From an uncultured Clostridia bacterium (lineage in GTDB: Bacteria; Bacillota; Clostridia; Oscillospirales; CAG-272): a stretch of DNA of 5,743 nt. Position numbers and translations under genes: made by a program. This document shows positions 1 through 5,211 of the stretch, in pieces. Numbering within the stretch: the stretch's first letter is position 1; each line of letters begins with the position of its first letter. Location: positions 1-5,743 of the forward strand of contig CALDMI010000214.1 in the NCBI GenBank assembly GCA_937914815.1, written 5' to 3'. The notes below the pieces were generated by a model. That model saw only the letters and a list, made by a program, of their open reading frames with translations. It ran no database searches and was not told where the DNA came from.

Positions 1-233
1 AGCTCTGCACCCTCTATTTCAATATCGGGTTTCGGGTCAGGGTTTGGTTCCGGATCCGGGGTAGGAGTGGGTGTCGGGTCCGGCTTCGGGGTGGGATCCG
101 GGTCAGGGGTTGGTTTTGGGGTCGGCTCTGTGTTGTCGCTGTCATCCGGGGCATCAGTCTCATTGCATGATACCGCAAATGCACAGCCGAGAACGACGGC
201 GAATACAAGGAGTATGATAAGAAGTTTTTTCAT
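1..233 (-). CDS. Lipoprotein with Pro-rich linker, N-terminal part only
   Basis: The first 77 codons of a leftward gene; the rest lies beyond position 1. The product starts MKKLLIILLVFAVVLGC, a basic start plus hydrophobic core typical of a secretion signal. Two cysteines could be lipidated: C17 (VLGC) or C23 (AVSC), so the protein is probably a diacylglycerol-anchored surface lipoprotein. From about residue 24 it turns acidic and then into a PTPDP/PKPDP-type linker (about residues 37-69), the sort of extended spacer that holds an exported domain away from the membrane. The functional domain is outside the window, so no function can be given. The start is supported by an AAAGGA site at 245-250, 11 bases upstream. 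It lies 49 bp after the stop of the membrane-bound XRE regulator with no terminator between, so co-transcription is plausible. The repetitive Pro codons give long open frames on the other strand, which are not genes. Confidence 0.8.
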   Translation of the reverse strand, partial: MKKLLIILLVFAVVLGCAFAVSCNETDAPDDSDNTEPTPKPTPDPDPTPKPDPTPTPTPDPEPNPDPKPDIEIEGAE

Positions 234-282
234 TTTCGGTCTTTTCCTTTCTGCTTTTATTAATTTGTAGATATTGCAATGA

Positions 283-1161
283 TTATTTAGCGGCGGACGC
301 CTCTGCATTTATTCTTCTGAGAATTGCGCTGTTCGTGTTCTGCACGACCTTTGCCTCGGCTATGTCCTTGATAAGAAATACTATCGCAAACGGGAGCGCT
401 ATCGGGGATACCGCAAGCGCCGCGATTGTCGCAAGGAGGAACATAAGTATCGCTATAACCGCTCCAAGAATGGCAAATACAGCCTTCATTATTATCAGGT
501 CAAAAATTCCGTCAAGATCCAAATCAAAGATTATTCCCGGCATGCCTATGCTCCATGAGGCTATGGCATGCCACATATCGGAGACAAACGTCCGCTCCGA
601 GCGGATGCAGAACGCAAAGCTCCCGGCGCATATCGGAAGAATTATCGCGACATACCACATATCCGGGTACTGTGTAGCGCCGACGACACCAACAATTATC
701 CCAAGTATAACCGCGATAGAAGCCCATATTATCGAGCGGCGCAGATCTTTTTTATATTCTGCCTCCTCGCCCTGCGCCGTCGCAAGCTTTCGCTTTGCGT
801 CACACCGGCGACAGAGGAGCTCCTTTTCATCTCCGTTTTTCGTGCGCACTATATCTTCCGTTTTATATATAGGCTGATTGCATTTTTCACACAGCGCAAG
901 CGGCGGTTGATTATACGGGGGCGGCGTCATCGCATTACTTACCGTTTTTTCGTCGGCAGGTCTCGCCGCTCTGCCGAAGAGCTCGTCAACCGACACATTG
1001 AATATCTCTGACATAAGAGAAAGATTCTCTATCGAGGGCTCAACCTCATCGTTTTCCCACCTCGATATTGCCTGTGGCGACATGTTCAGCCTGTTTGCCA
1101 AATCCTTTTGCGTCATTCCGTTTTCTTTGCGAAGCTGTTGAATTTTCTTACCGATTTGCAT
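283..1161 (-). CDS. Membrane-anchored XRE regulator with zinc ribbon
   Basis: 292 residues in three visible parts. Residues 1-64 are a classic XRE/HTH_3 DNA-binding domain (NGMTQKDLANRLNMSPQAIS then RWE, the usual recognition-helix pattern). Residues 88-125 hold two CxxC pairs (C91/C94 and C117/C120), a small zinc-ribbon-like module. After a charged stretch, residues 143-264 contain about four hydrophobic segments (roughly 143-162, 169-186, 222-243 and 244-264), followed by a short basic, probably cytoplasmic tail. The protein should therefore be a membrane-tethered transcription factor; the signal is unknown. A DLDLDG acidic loop (213-218) lies between the second and third segments and could bind a cation, but this is weak. 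The start is well supported by AGGAG at 1168-1172, six bases upstream. It is divergent from the small XRE gene at 1502 and precedes the lipoprotein gene. XRE-plus-membrane proteins are known in Firmicutes; I do not recognise this exact architecture as a named family. Confidence 0.93.
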   Translation of the reverse strand: MQIGKKIQQLRKENGMTQKDLANRLNMSPQAISRWENDEVEPSIENLSLMSEIFNVSVDELFGRAARPADEKTVSNAMTPPPYNQPPLALCEKCNQPIYKTEDIVRTKNGDEKELLCRRCDAKRKLATAQGEEAEYKKDLRRSIIWASIAVILGIIVGVVGATQYPDMWYVAIILPICAGSFAFCIRSERTFVSDMWHAIASWSIGMPGIIFDLDLDGIFDLIIMKAVFAILGAVIAILMFLLATIAALAVSPIALPFAIVFLIKDIAEAKVVQNTNSAILRRINAEASAAK

Positions 1162-1167
1162 AATTCA

Positions 1168-1172
1168 CTCCT
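1168..1172 (-). promoter_or_regulatory. Ribosome binding site of membrane XRE gene
   Basis: AGGAG six bases upstream of the ATG at 1161. It fixes the start of the regulator and rules out a longer reading. Confidence 0.85.
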
Positions 1173-1220
1173 GATACAGATATTAGAGCGGCACTCTTTT
1201 GTGTTCCCGCCGTCAAATCA

Positions 1221-1249
1221 AGTCTACAGGAACGCCTCCCGAAAGTCAA
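1221..1249 (-). promoter_or_regulatory. Proximal promoter candidate of membrane XRE gene
   Basis: On the minus strand TTGACT (1244-1249) and TAGACT (1221-1226) are 17 bp apart: five of six and four of six matches to the sigma-A consensus. It would start a leader of about 55 nt in front of the ATG at 1161. A 5-bp inverted repeat (GTTCC at 1203-1207, GGAAC at 1229-1233) flanks the -10 and might be an operator arm, but it is short. Confidence 0.5.
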
Positions 1250-1389
1250 TAAACAAAACATAGAATAACTCCACATTTGCGGGATTTTTGTGTTTTATTC
1301 CGATTTTCGGGCTGTTTTTATAAACAAAAGCGATTTTTCGGCATTGTCGCTCACACATAGGTTGATTTTTTCATATGCGTCCGTAAACC

Positions 1390-1419
1390 ATTATACACCA
1401 TTCGTACCGCTTTTGTCAA
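1390..1419 (-). promoter_or_regulatory. Consensus distal promoter reading leftwards
   Basis: The minus strand has a perfect TTGACA (1414-1419) and a perfect TATAAT (1390-1395), 18 bp apart. Transcription would begin near 1383 and give a leader of about 220 nt before the membrane XRE gene. Its -35 overlaps, on the opposite strand, the -35-like TTGTCA of the rightward promoter, so the two promoters probably compete or are co-regulated. Confidence 0.75.
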
Positions 1420-1443
1420 TCGTTAATTATCATATGTGATAAT
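1413..1443 (+). promoter_or_regulatory. Extended -10 promoter of small XRE repressor
   Basis: TTGTCA at 1413-1418 and GATAAT at 1438-1443, with TG at 1435-1436 forming an extended -10 (TGTGATAAT). The spacer of 19 bp is long, which the extended -10 can offset. Predicted start near 1450. The -10 lies inside a TGATAA palindrome, the expected place for a repressor site. Confidence 0.6.
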
Positions 1444-1478
1444 GATAATATATACGATACATGATAAAATAATGATAA
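1427..1478. promoter_or_regulatory. TGATAA half-site cluster, likely XRE operator
   Basis: Five copies of the hexamer TGATAA occur within 52 bp: inverted at 1427-1432, direct at 1437-1442, 1443-1448, 1462-1467 and 1473-1478. The first two form the palindrome TTATCA-N4-TGATAA, extended by one pair to 1426-1443, and cover the rightward -10. The others lie in the early leader. Multiple spaced half-sites in front of an XRE gene fit cooperative binding and self-repression. That the neighbouring XRE protein is the binder is inferred from position only. The AT-rich context makes some repetition expected, but a perfect palindrome plus three further copies is more than I expect from composition. Confidence 0.6.
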
Positions 1479-1490
1479 TAAACAGATTGT

Positions 1491-1495
1491 GGAGG
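1491..1495 (+). promoter_or_regulatory. Ribosome binding site that sets the XRE start
   Basis: GGAGG six bases before the ATG at 1502. It shows that the frame's earlier start at 1436 is not used: the 22 extra codons would translate the operator and promoter. Confidence 0.88.
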
Positions 1496-1501
1496 ACGGA
1501 C

Positions 1502-1792
1502 ATGCTCGAGAATATCGGAGAACGCATAAAATATCTGCGCGAGCGCAACGGAATGACGCAGGCGGAGCTCGCAAAAAAGCTCGGCATTACGCGGAGCGCG
1601 GTAAACGCATGGGAAATGTCTATCTCCGCGCCGTCTGTACGGAACATTATTGAAATCTCCCGCGTGTTCAATGTTTCAAGCGACACGATACTCACCGACC
1701 GGGACATCTGCACGGCGGACATCACCGCGCTCTCGGACAATGACCGCGAGCTCGTGCTCCGGCTTATCGACGCGCTCAGCCGCGAGAAATAA
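1502..1792 (+). CDS. Small SinR-like XRE transcriptional regulator
   Basis: 96 residues. Residues 5-64 form a helix-turn-helix XRE domain (NGMTQAELAKKLGITRSAVN then AWE), ending in the usual helix 'IIEISRVFNVSSDTIL'. The last 25 or so residues (LSDNDRELVLRLIDALS) form one predicted amphipathic helix, comparable to the dimerisation tail of SinR-type repressors. There is no other domain, so it is a stand-alone DNA-binding regulator, probably dimeric. The start at 1502 is chosen over an in-frame upstream start because GGAGG is perfectly placed and the upstream codons cover the promoter. It is divergent from the membrane XRE gene and followed 23 bp later by a strong terminator, so it is probably monocistronic. 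The TGATAA cluster over its promoter suggests self-repression. The target genes cannot be read from the sequence beyond the local divergent promoter. Confidence 0.95.
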   Translation: MLENIGERIKYLRERNGMTQAELAKKLGITRSAVNAWEMSISAPSVRNIIEISRVFNVSSDTILTDRDICTADITALSDNDRELVLRLIDALSREK

Positions 1793-1815
1793 GGTACCGA
1801 AAAGTAAATATAAAG

Positions 1816-1860
1816 CCCGCCGGGTGCATATCAACCCGGCGGGAGTTCTTTTTGTGTTTT
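1816..1860 (+). terminator. Intrinsic terminator after small XRE gene
   Basis: A perfect 10-bp stem, CCCGCCGGGT (1816-1825) with ACCCGGCGGG (1834-1843), has an 8-nt loop and is followed by a T-rich tail (1848-1853, then more T). On the minus strand the same stem is followed by a weaker T-rich stretch, so it may also stop transcripts arriving from the convergent gene at 1953, for which I see no other terminator. Confidence 0.92.
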
Positions 1861-1900
1861 GTTTGCGTTTTCATTTGCGTTTTCGTATTTGTGCTTTTAT
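1850..1900. repeat. T-rich 12-bp imperfect tandem repeat
   Basis: Units of the form TTTGCGTTTTCA (1862-1873) and TTTGCGTTTTCG (1874-1885) are adjacent, with a related TTTGTGTTTTG before them (1851-1861) and a diverged copy after (TATTTGTGCTTTTAT, 1886-1900). It lies between two convergent genes, just after the terminator hairpin. Probably replication-slippage sequence; no coding role seen. Confidence 0.6.
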
Positions 1901-1952
1901 CTATCTGTATTTTCAGCCGTTTTCGGGGTTTCCCGTCCTTATCGGCGGCACA

Positions 1953-3809
1953 TCAGCGGACGACGGTTATGCCGCGGGGGACGGTGACGCGGGTCTTTTC
2001 TCCGGTCTGCATTATGAGCTTTATTGCCCCGTGGGGCGTCGGAAGCTCCGCCTGCAACGAGTCAAGGAGCGACAGGCGCGGCGAGAGGCTGACGCGCGAC
2101 ATACCGGGCGAAAGAACAGAGAGCCCGGAGACGGCGAGGCGGAGAATATATACAGCCGCGACGCGCGCGGACGGCTCTGCGCCGGAGAGGGCGGAGAGAG
2201 CCGCGGCTCCGTGCTTTCCGAACTGTCCGGTCTCACAAAGCGCCTCCGAATAAAGGGCAAGCCCAAGCGAGGAGAGCGCGGCGACCGCGCGGGCGGAAGA
2301 GAGGGCGGACAGCCCGCCGCGGGAGGCGGCGGGGGCGACGCGGGCAAGAACGGCAACCGATGTCGCCGGGAGGGAGGGCGCGCCGATGTCGTCACGGTAT
2401 GTGCCGCTCTTCACATCAAGGAACTCCGCATTTATCCGCTCCGAAATCCCGGCACAAAGGGCGACGCAGCGCTCTGCCCTCCCCTGCTCTCCGGTCAGGG
2501 CGCAGAGGCGCGCGGCGCTGTCCGCCGCCATGACGAAAAGGCAGCTCATCTCACAGGACGAGAGAGTGTCCGAGGGCGGAATGAGCCCGGAGGACATCAC
2601 GGATATTCCGCAGCTGACAAGCGCGTCAAGCGCGGGGAGCAATTTTCGGACCAACTCCGCGTCTCCGGTGCGCATAAAGTAGGCATACAGGGTGCGGGGA
2701 AAAAGCATTGAACATGGGTCGCCCGCACCGGAGGAGGCGAAAATCTGCTCTCCCCACAAAAACAGCTCTGCCGCGGGGAGCGAGGTATCGGAGAAGCCGT
2801 ATAACCCGCTCATTATCTGCGCATACAGGCAATGCGGGAGCGCGGGGGCGCCGTCTGCCATATCACAAAACCGCTCAAGCCGCAGAGCCCCGGCGAGAGC
2901 CGCCGCGGCGGAATATATCTCCGCCGCCCTGCCCGATGATGAAAAGAGCGCGGGCGAGACGCCCGGCGGGGTCAGGACGGAGACGGAGAGTGAGGTAAGG
3001 GCAGCGGGGGCGTCCGACATATTACGGAGTATCACCCGGAGCCCGGTGCACATAAAGGGGCGGGAGGCGGCATGTGACCCGGAGGACGAAAAAGCGACGG
3101 CGAGCGCCGAGCCCTCGCCCCCCGGAAGCTCCGGAATTATATTCAGACTGCAATCTCCCGAGCACTCAAACGAGACCGTCGGAAGCACAGCCATGACGCC
3201 GGGAAACGGCAGCTCAAGCTCCGCAGCGGAGCCGGGGGCGACAGCCAACGGAAGCCCCGAGGCGGGCGCGAATTTCTTGATCGCGGGGAGCGCGAGCGGC
3301 GAGGGGCAGAGGGCAAAAGCCGCGGGAACAACCGCGCATTTTGATACACGGGTCTGCGGTATGCGGTAATCCGCCGTCAGGTCATCGGTAAGTGCCGGGA
3401 GGGGGCGACAGCCCCATGACGGGTCTGTCCCGCCGAGGGTATTCCCCGCCGGGTCAAGAAGCGTCAGCCAGAAGTAGGACTCTGTCCCCCGTGGGTCTCC
3501 CGGCTCCCCGGTGCCGGAGAAGACGTCGGCGGAGAGCGAAAATTCGCACCCCCCGGGCGTCAGCCGGATCTCACGGTAATACCCCACCCCGCCGGACGCC
3601 GGGAGAGACGAGAGTGGGAGGACCCCCACCGCTACAATCTCCCCGTCAAGGCGGAGGATGCACCGGGAGGGCGAGAAGAAGCGGACGACTATCTCAGCGG
3701 GCGCGCGGCGGGCATATTTCTTCTCAAAGCGGAAAGCCATATATCCCCTTGTCCCGTAGCCGAGGTAGGACGCCGCGGCGCCCCTGTCCGCCCATATAAA
3801 ATCTGCCAT
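1953..3809 (-). CDS. GH78-like (alpha-L-rhamnosidase fold) protein, probably degenerate
   Basis: 618 residues, Ala/Ser/Leu-rich, with no signal peptide, so cytoplasmic. The layout follows bacterial GH78 alpha-L-rhamnosidases. Residues 1-62 resemble the N-terminal jelly-roll (FIWAD..., then RCILRLDGEIVAVGV where family members read YxLxLNGxxVGxG). Residues 195-280 resemble the central beta domain (RPFMCTGLRVILRN). Residues 290-560 look like the alpha/alpha-barrel (AEIYSAAAALAGALR; YFMRTGDAELVRKLLPAL at 377-393). Residues 563-618 resemble the C-terminal beta sandwich (SPGMSRVSLSPRL, PTPHGAIKL). Typical GH78 proteins have 700-1,000 residues. Where they carry a DGxxxER/GWxGD catalytic signature, this one reads DGAPALPHCLYAQ (319-331), without Glu or second Asp. 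It may be inactive, or a divergent enzyme. The start is set by AAAGGAGAG ahead of 3809, not the upstream ATG at 3896. I am sure of the gene, moderately sure of the fold and unsure of the activity. Confidence 0.85.
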   Translation of the reverse strand: MADFIWADRGAAASYLGYGTRGYMAFRFEKKYARRAPAEIVVRFFSPSRCILRLDGEIVAVGVLPLSSLPASGGVGYYREIRLTPGGCEFSLSADVFSGTGEPGDPRGTESYFWLTLLDPAGNTLGGTDPSWGCRPLPALTDDLTADYRIPQTRVSKCAVVPAAFALCPSPLALPAIKKFAPASGLPLAVAPGSAAELELPFPGVMAVLPTVSFECSGDCSLNIIPELPGGEGSALAVAFSSSGSHAASRPFMCTGLRVILRNMSDAPAALTSLSVSVLTPPGVSPALFSSSGRAAEIYSAAAALAGALRLERFCDMADGAPALPHCLYAQIMSGLYGFSDTSLPAAELFLWGEQIFASSGAGDPCSMLFPRTLYAYFMRTGDAELVRKLLPALDALVSCGISVMSSGLIPPSDTLSSCEMSCLFVMAADSAARLCALTGEQGRAERCVALCAGISERINAEFLDVKSGTYRDDIGAPSLPATSVAVLARVAPAASRGGLSALSSARAVAALSSLGLALYSEALCETGQFGKHGAAALSALSGAEPSARVAAVYILRLAVSGLSVLSPGMSRVSLSPRLSLLDSLQAELPTPHGAIKLIMQTGEKTRVTVPRGITVVR

Positions 3810-3815
3810 TTTTCT

Positions 3816-3824
3816 CTCTCCTTT
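3816..3824 (-). promoter_or_regulatory. Ribosome binding site that sets the GH78-like start
   Basis: AAAGGAGAG, ending a few bases before the ATG at 3809 on the minus strand. It supports MADFIW as the N-terminus. The in-frame ATG 29 codons upstream has no such site, and its extra residues are strongly basic and unlike the family. Confidence 0.8.
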
Positions 3825-3867
3825 CCGGTTCTGTCGCCTGTGTGCTTTTTTAAGATAAATTCTCGGT

Positions 3868-3885
3868 GCGCCCTCTGGCGGGCGC
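3868..3885 (-). promoter_or_regulatory. GC-rich inverted repeat upstream of GH78-like gene
   Basis: GCGCCC (3868-3873) and GGGCGC (3880-3885) pair perfectly around a 6-nt loop. It lies 59 bp upstream of the ATG at 3809 and has no T-tract after it on the minus strand, so it is not a terminator. It may be an operator or a hairpin in the leader. I could not find a convincing promoter in this gap: TTGACG at 3919-3924 has no good -10 at the right distance. Confidence 0.4.
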
Positions 3886-3922
3886 GGATACTGCATGTGA
3901 TTTTACGGTTATATATTCCGTC

Positions 3923-3966
3923 AAAAAGAGGGAGAGGAGCGGCAGGCTCTTATCTCTCCCTTTTTT
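3923..3966 (-). terminator. Intrinsic terminator after aldolase gene
   Basis: On the minus strand GGGAGAG pairs with CTCTCCC (3954-3960 with 3930-3936), with an inner GAGC/GCTC pairing (3937-3940 with 3946-3949), and is followed by a TCTTTTTG tail. The plus strand also has a T-run after the stem (3961-3966), so the element could work in both directions, but no rightward gene precedes it. It separates the aldolase unit from the GH78-like gene. Confidence 0.85.
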
Positions 3967-4012
3967 GTTTTACGGAGCGGCGCGCCGGTTTACCGGTCGC
4001 CCTGTCTCCGGA

Positions 4013-4981
4013 TTATTTCTGCAGAAGGTGAATTGCGAAGCCGCAGACCTCGTCCTTGAAATATGCGAACTTCGGCTTTCCTGTCTTGTCGTCGTACTGA
4101 ATCGACTCCGGGTCAAACTCAAAGCCCATTCTCTCAAAGTATGCCATTGCGCGGTCGACAAAGTTTGTACGGATTGCAATATGTCCGCACTTTCCGGGTC
4201 CCTTCTTGTTCATGAACTCGAAGGCGTCGCCGGCAAAGAACGACTTTGAAGTCTCGCGAACGGGCATGCCGAACATATCCGAGAAGAGGCGCGCGCCCTT
4301 CTCTGCCGCGTCTGCCGAATCGTTGTTTATGCCCATATGCACGAACTCAAGACCGAGCATTACCTTTACGGCGTTCTTTGTAAGGGCGGTTATCTCGTCC
4401 CACTTCTTCTCGCGGACGAGGTCGTCCTTTACCATGAAGGATCCGCCGCAGGCTATTATCTTTCCGAACTTCAGGTAATCAAGCAGGTTATCCGCATTTA
4501 TACCGCCTGTCGGCATGAACTTCAGCTGTCCGTAAGGGGCAGACATGGCTTTCAGCATTTTGAGCCCTCCCGCAGCCTCTGCCGGGAAGAACTTCACGGT
4601 AGTGAGTCCGAGCTCAAGCGCAGCCTCGATATCCGAGGGGTTCGAGATACCGGGGAGCATCGTTGCGCCCTTTGAGAGCGCGTATGCGGTGACCTTCGGA
4701 TTGAGACCCGGGGAGACAAGGAACTTCGACCCTGCGGCGAGGGCGGCGTCCACCTGCTCTGTCGTCAGGACCGTGCCGGCGCCGACGAACATATCCGGGT
4801 ATGTATCTGTGATGTTCTTTATAGCCTCCGCCGCGCACTTTGTGCGGAAGGTTATCTCCGCCGCGGGGAGACCGCCGTCTATCAGCGCCTTTGCAAGCGG
4901 GACAGCGTCCGCGGGATCCTCGATTTTGATAACCGGAACAAGTCCTATAAGGTACAGTTCCTTCAGCATTTTGTCATCCAT
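4013..4981 (-). CDS. eda: KDPG/KHG aldolase with C-terminal VOC domain
   Basis: 322 residues. Residues 1-209 are a full Eda-type class I aldolase, which cleaves 2-keto-3-deoxy-6-phosphogluconate to pyruvate and glyceraldehyde 3-phosphate (and often 4-hydroxy-2-oxoglutarate to pyruvate and glyoxylate). The key residues are in place: E42 in AAEITFRT, K130 (Schiff base) in TTVKFFPAE and T158 in MPTGGI, with GAGTVL at 67-72; all are offset by three from E. coli E45, K133 and T161. Residues 212-322 add a VOC (glyoxalase/bleomycin-resistance fold) domain: HMGI at 215-218, GHIAIRTN at 266-273 and FAIHLLQ at the end. H215, E255, H267 and H318 could form a metal site, but its activity is unknown. The start has GGAGGT seven bases upstream (4989-4994). 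Eda alone usually has about 210 residues. The gene ends in its own terminator and is divergent from the winged-helix regulator, a possible controller. Confidence 0.95.
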   Translation of the reverse strand: MDDKMLKELYLIGLVPVIKIEDPADAVPLAKALIDGGLPAAEITFRTKCAAEAIKNITDTYPDMFVGAGTVLTTEQVDAALAAGSKFLVSPGLNPKVTAYALSKGATMLPGISNPSDIEAALELGLTTVKFFPAEAAGGLKMLKAMSAPYGQLKFMPTGGINADNLLDYLKFGKIIACGGSFMVKDDLVREKKWDEITALTKNAVKVMLGLEFVHMGINNDSADAAEKGARLFSDMFGMPVRETSKSFFAGDAFEFMNKKGPGKCGHIAIRTNFVDRAMAYFERMGFEFDPESIQYDDKTGKPKFAYFKDEVCGFAIHLLQK

Positions 4982-4988
4982 TATGGTG

Positions 4989-4994
4989 ACCTCC
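4989..4994 (-). promoter_or_regulatory. Ribosome binding site of aldolase gene
   Basis: GGAGGT seven bases before the ATG at 4981. It favours this start over the in-frame ATG at 4969. Confidence 0.85.
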
Positions 4995-5025
4995 GATAGT
5001 TTTTATATTTTTTAGAATTGCTTAC

Positions 5026-5060
5026 AGTTATATTATAACTCTCGTGTGCGCGCACAGGAA
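5026..5060 (-). promoter_or_regulatory. Leftward promoter of aldolase gene with two palindromes
   Basis: A perfect TATAAT on the minus strand (5032-5037) lies about 50 bp before the start codon, but at 17 bp there is only TTCCTG as -35 (5055-5060), so the promoter may need an activator. The -10 sits inside the palindrome AGTTATA-T-TATAACT (5026-5040). The spacer holds a second, 12-bp perfect palindrome TGTGCGCGCACA (5045-5056). Both are plausible operator sites; no regulator can be assigned from sequence alone. Confidence 0.6.
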
Positions 5061-5093
5061 TTGCAAAAATTGTCCTCACCATTGCAAAAATTG
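5060..5093. repeat. Paired 13-bp direct repeat, 21 bp apart
   Basis: ATTGCAAAAATTG occurs at 5060-5072 and again at 5081-5093, two helical turns apart. The second copy extends to the inverted repeat TGCAA-AAA-TTGCA (5083-5095). They lie just upstream of the rightward -35 (5108), at about -77 and -56 relative to the predicted start near 5143, which is where activators often bind. The first copy also lies next to the aldolase promoter. Likely binding sites of a dimeric regulator. Confidence 0.65.
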
Positions 5094-5107
5094 CACCTGT
5101 TTTGCGC

Positions 5108-5136
5108 TTGACAAGCGGGCGCGCGCGTTGTATAAT
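5108..5136 (+). promoter_or_regulatory. Perfect consensus promoter of winged-helix gene
   Basis: TTGACA (5108-5113) and TATAAT (5131-5136) are exactly 17 bp apart, with a GC-rich spacer. Transcription should start near 5143, giving a leader of about 65 nt to the GTG at 5209. It lies inside the open frame that runs back to 5044, which shows that those upstream codons are not translated from this transcript. Confidence 0.9.
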
Positions 5137-5145
5137 TTAATTGCT

Positions 5146-5159
5146 TCTAATAAATTAGA
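5146..5159 (+). promoter_or_regulatory. Palindrome at the winged-helix transcript start
   Basis: TCTAAT-AA-ATTAGA is a perfect inverted repeat with 6-bp arms, just downstream of the predicted start near 5143. Such a position suits a repressor or autoregulatory site. It is AT-rich and short, so it could be chance. Confidence 0.4.
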
Positions 5160-5197
5160 TTTTTTCGATTACGGATTTAATTTTCAGGATTTTTTTC

Positions 5198-5211
5198 GGG
5201 AGGTCCCAGTG
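5198..5211 (+). promoter_or_regulatory. Ribosome site and GTG start of winged-helix gene
   Basis: GGGAGG at 5198-5203 followed after five bases by GTG at 5209. This is the only well-placed ribosome site in the frame and decides the start. Confidence 0.8.

Larger units (their letters stand above)
1162..1501. other. Divergent regulatory gap between two XRE genes
   Basis: About 340 bp without a convincing gene. It holds, from left to right, the AGGAG site and proximal promoter of the leftward gene, two pseudo-palindromes of the form CGA-T-tract-TCGG (1300-1310 and 1330-1342), the consensus leftward promoter (1390-1419), the rightward promoter (1413-1443), the TGATAA half-site cluster (1427-1478) and the GGAGG of the rightward gene (1491-1495). 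A 42-codon minus-strand frame (1276 to 1148) lacks a ribosome site and runs into the start of the XRE gene; I do not call it. Confidence 0.7.

Noticed and set aside
335..1011. Rightward open frames opposite the membrane XRE gene
   Set aside because: They lie antisense to a gene with clear domains and a good ribosome site, and their products show no recognisable features.
1148..1276. A 42-codon minus-strand frame in the leader of the membrane XRE gene, overlapping its start
   Set aside because: No ribosome site precedes it, the product resembles nothing, and it runs through the proximal promoter.
1436..1501. A 22-residue N-terminal extension of the small XRE protein
   Set aside because: It translates the promoter and the TGATAA operator cluster, has no ribosome site, and GGAGG is placed ideally for the ATG at 1502.
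1850..1900. The short T-rich repeats as a possible CRISPR-like array
   Set aside because: The units are about 12 bp, adjacent and imperfect, without unique spacers between them.
1650..3799. Long rightward open frames opposite the GH78-like gene (for example 1650-2711, 2692-3369 and 3392-3799)
   Set aside because: They arise because the GC-rich gene has few stops in other frames. They are low-complexity, Arg/Gly/Ala-rich, have no family resemblance, and the first also overlaps the small XRE gene in another frame.
3810..3896. A 29-residue N-terminal extension of the GH78-like protein
   Set aside because: The added residues are basic and unlike the family, no ribosome site precedes the ATG at 3896, and a strong AAAGGAGAG lies before 3809.
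5044..5208. A Cys-rich N-terminal extension of the winged-helix protein (pattern C-x-x-x-x-C-K-N-C) that looks like a metal-binding motif
   Set aside because: The cysteine pattern comes from translating the two ATTGCAAAAATTG repeats. The stretch also contains a palindrome and a perfect promoter, and the only good ribosome site is at 5198-5203 before the GTG at 5209.
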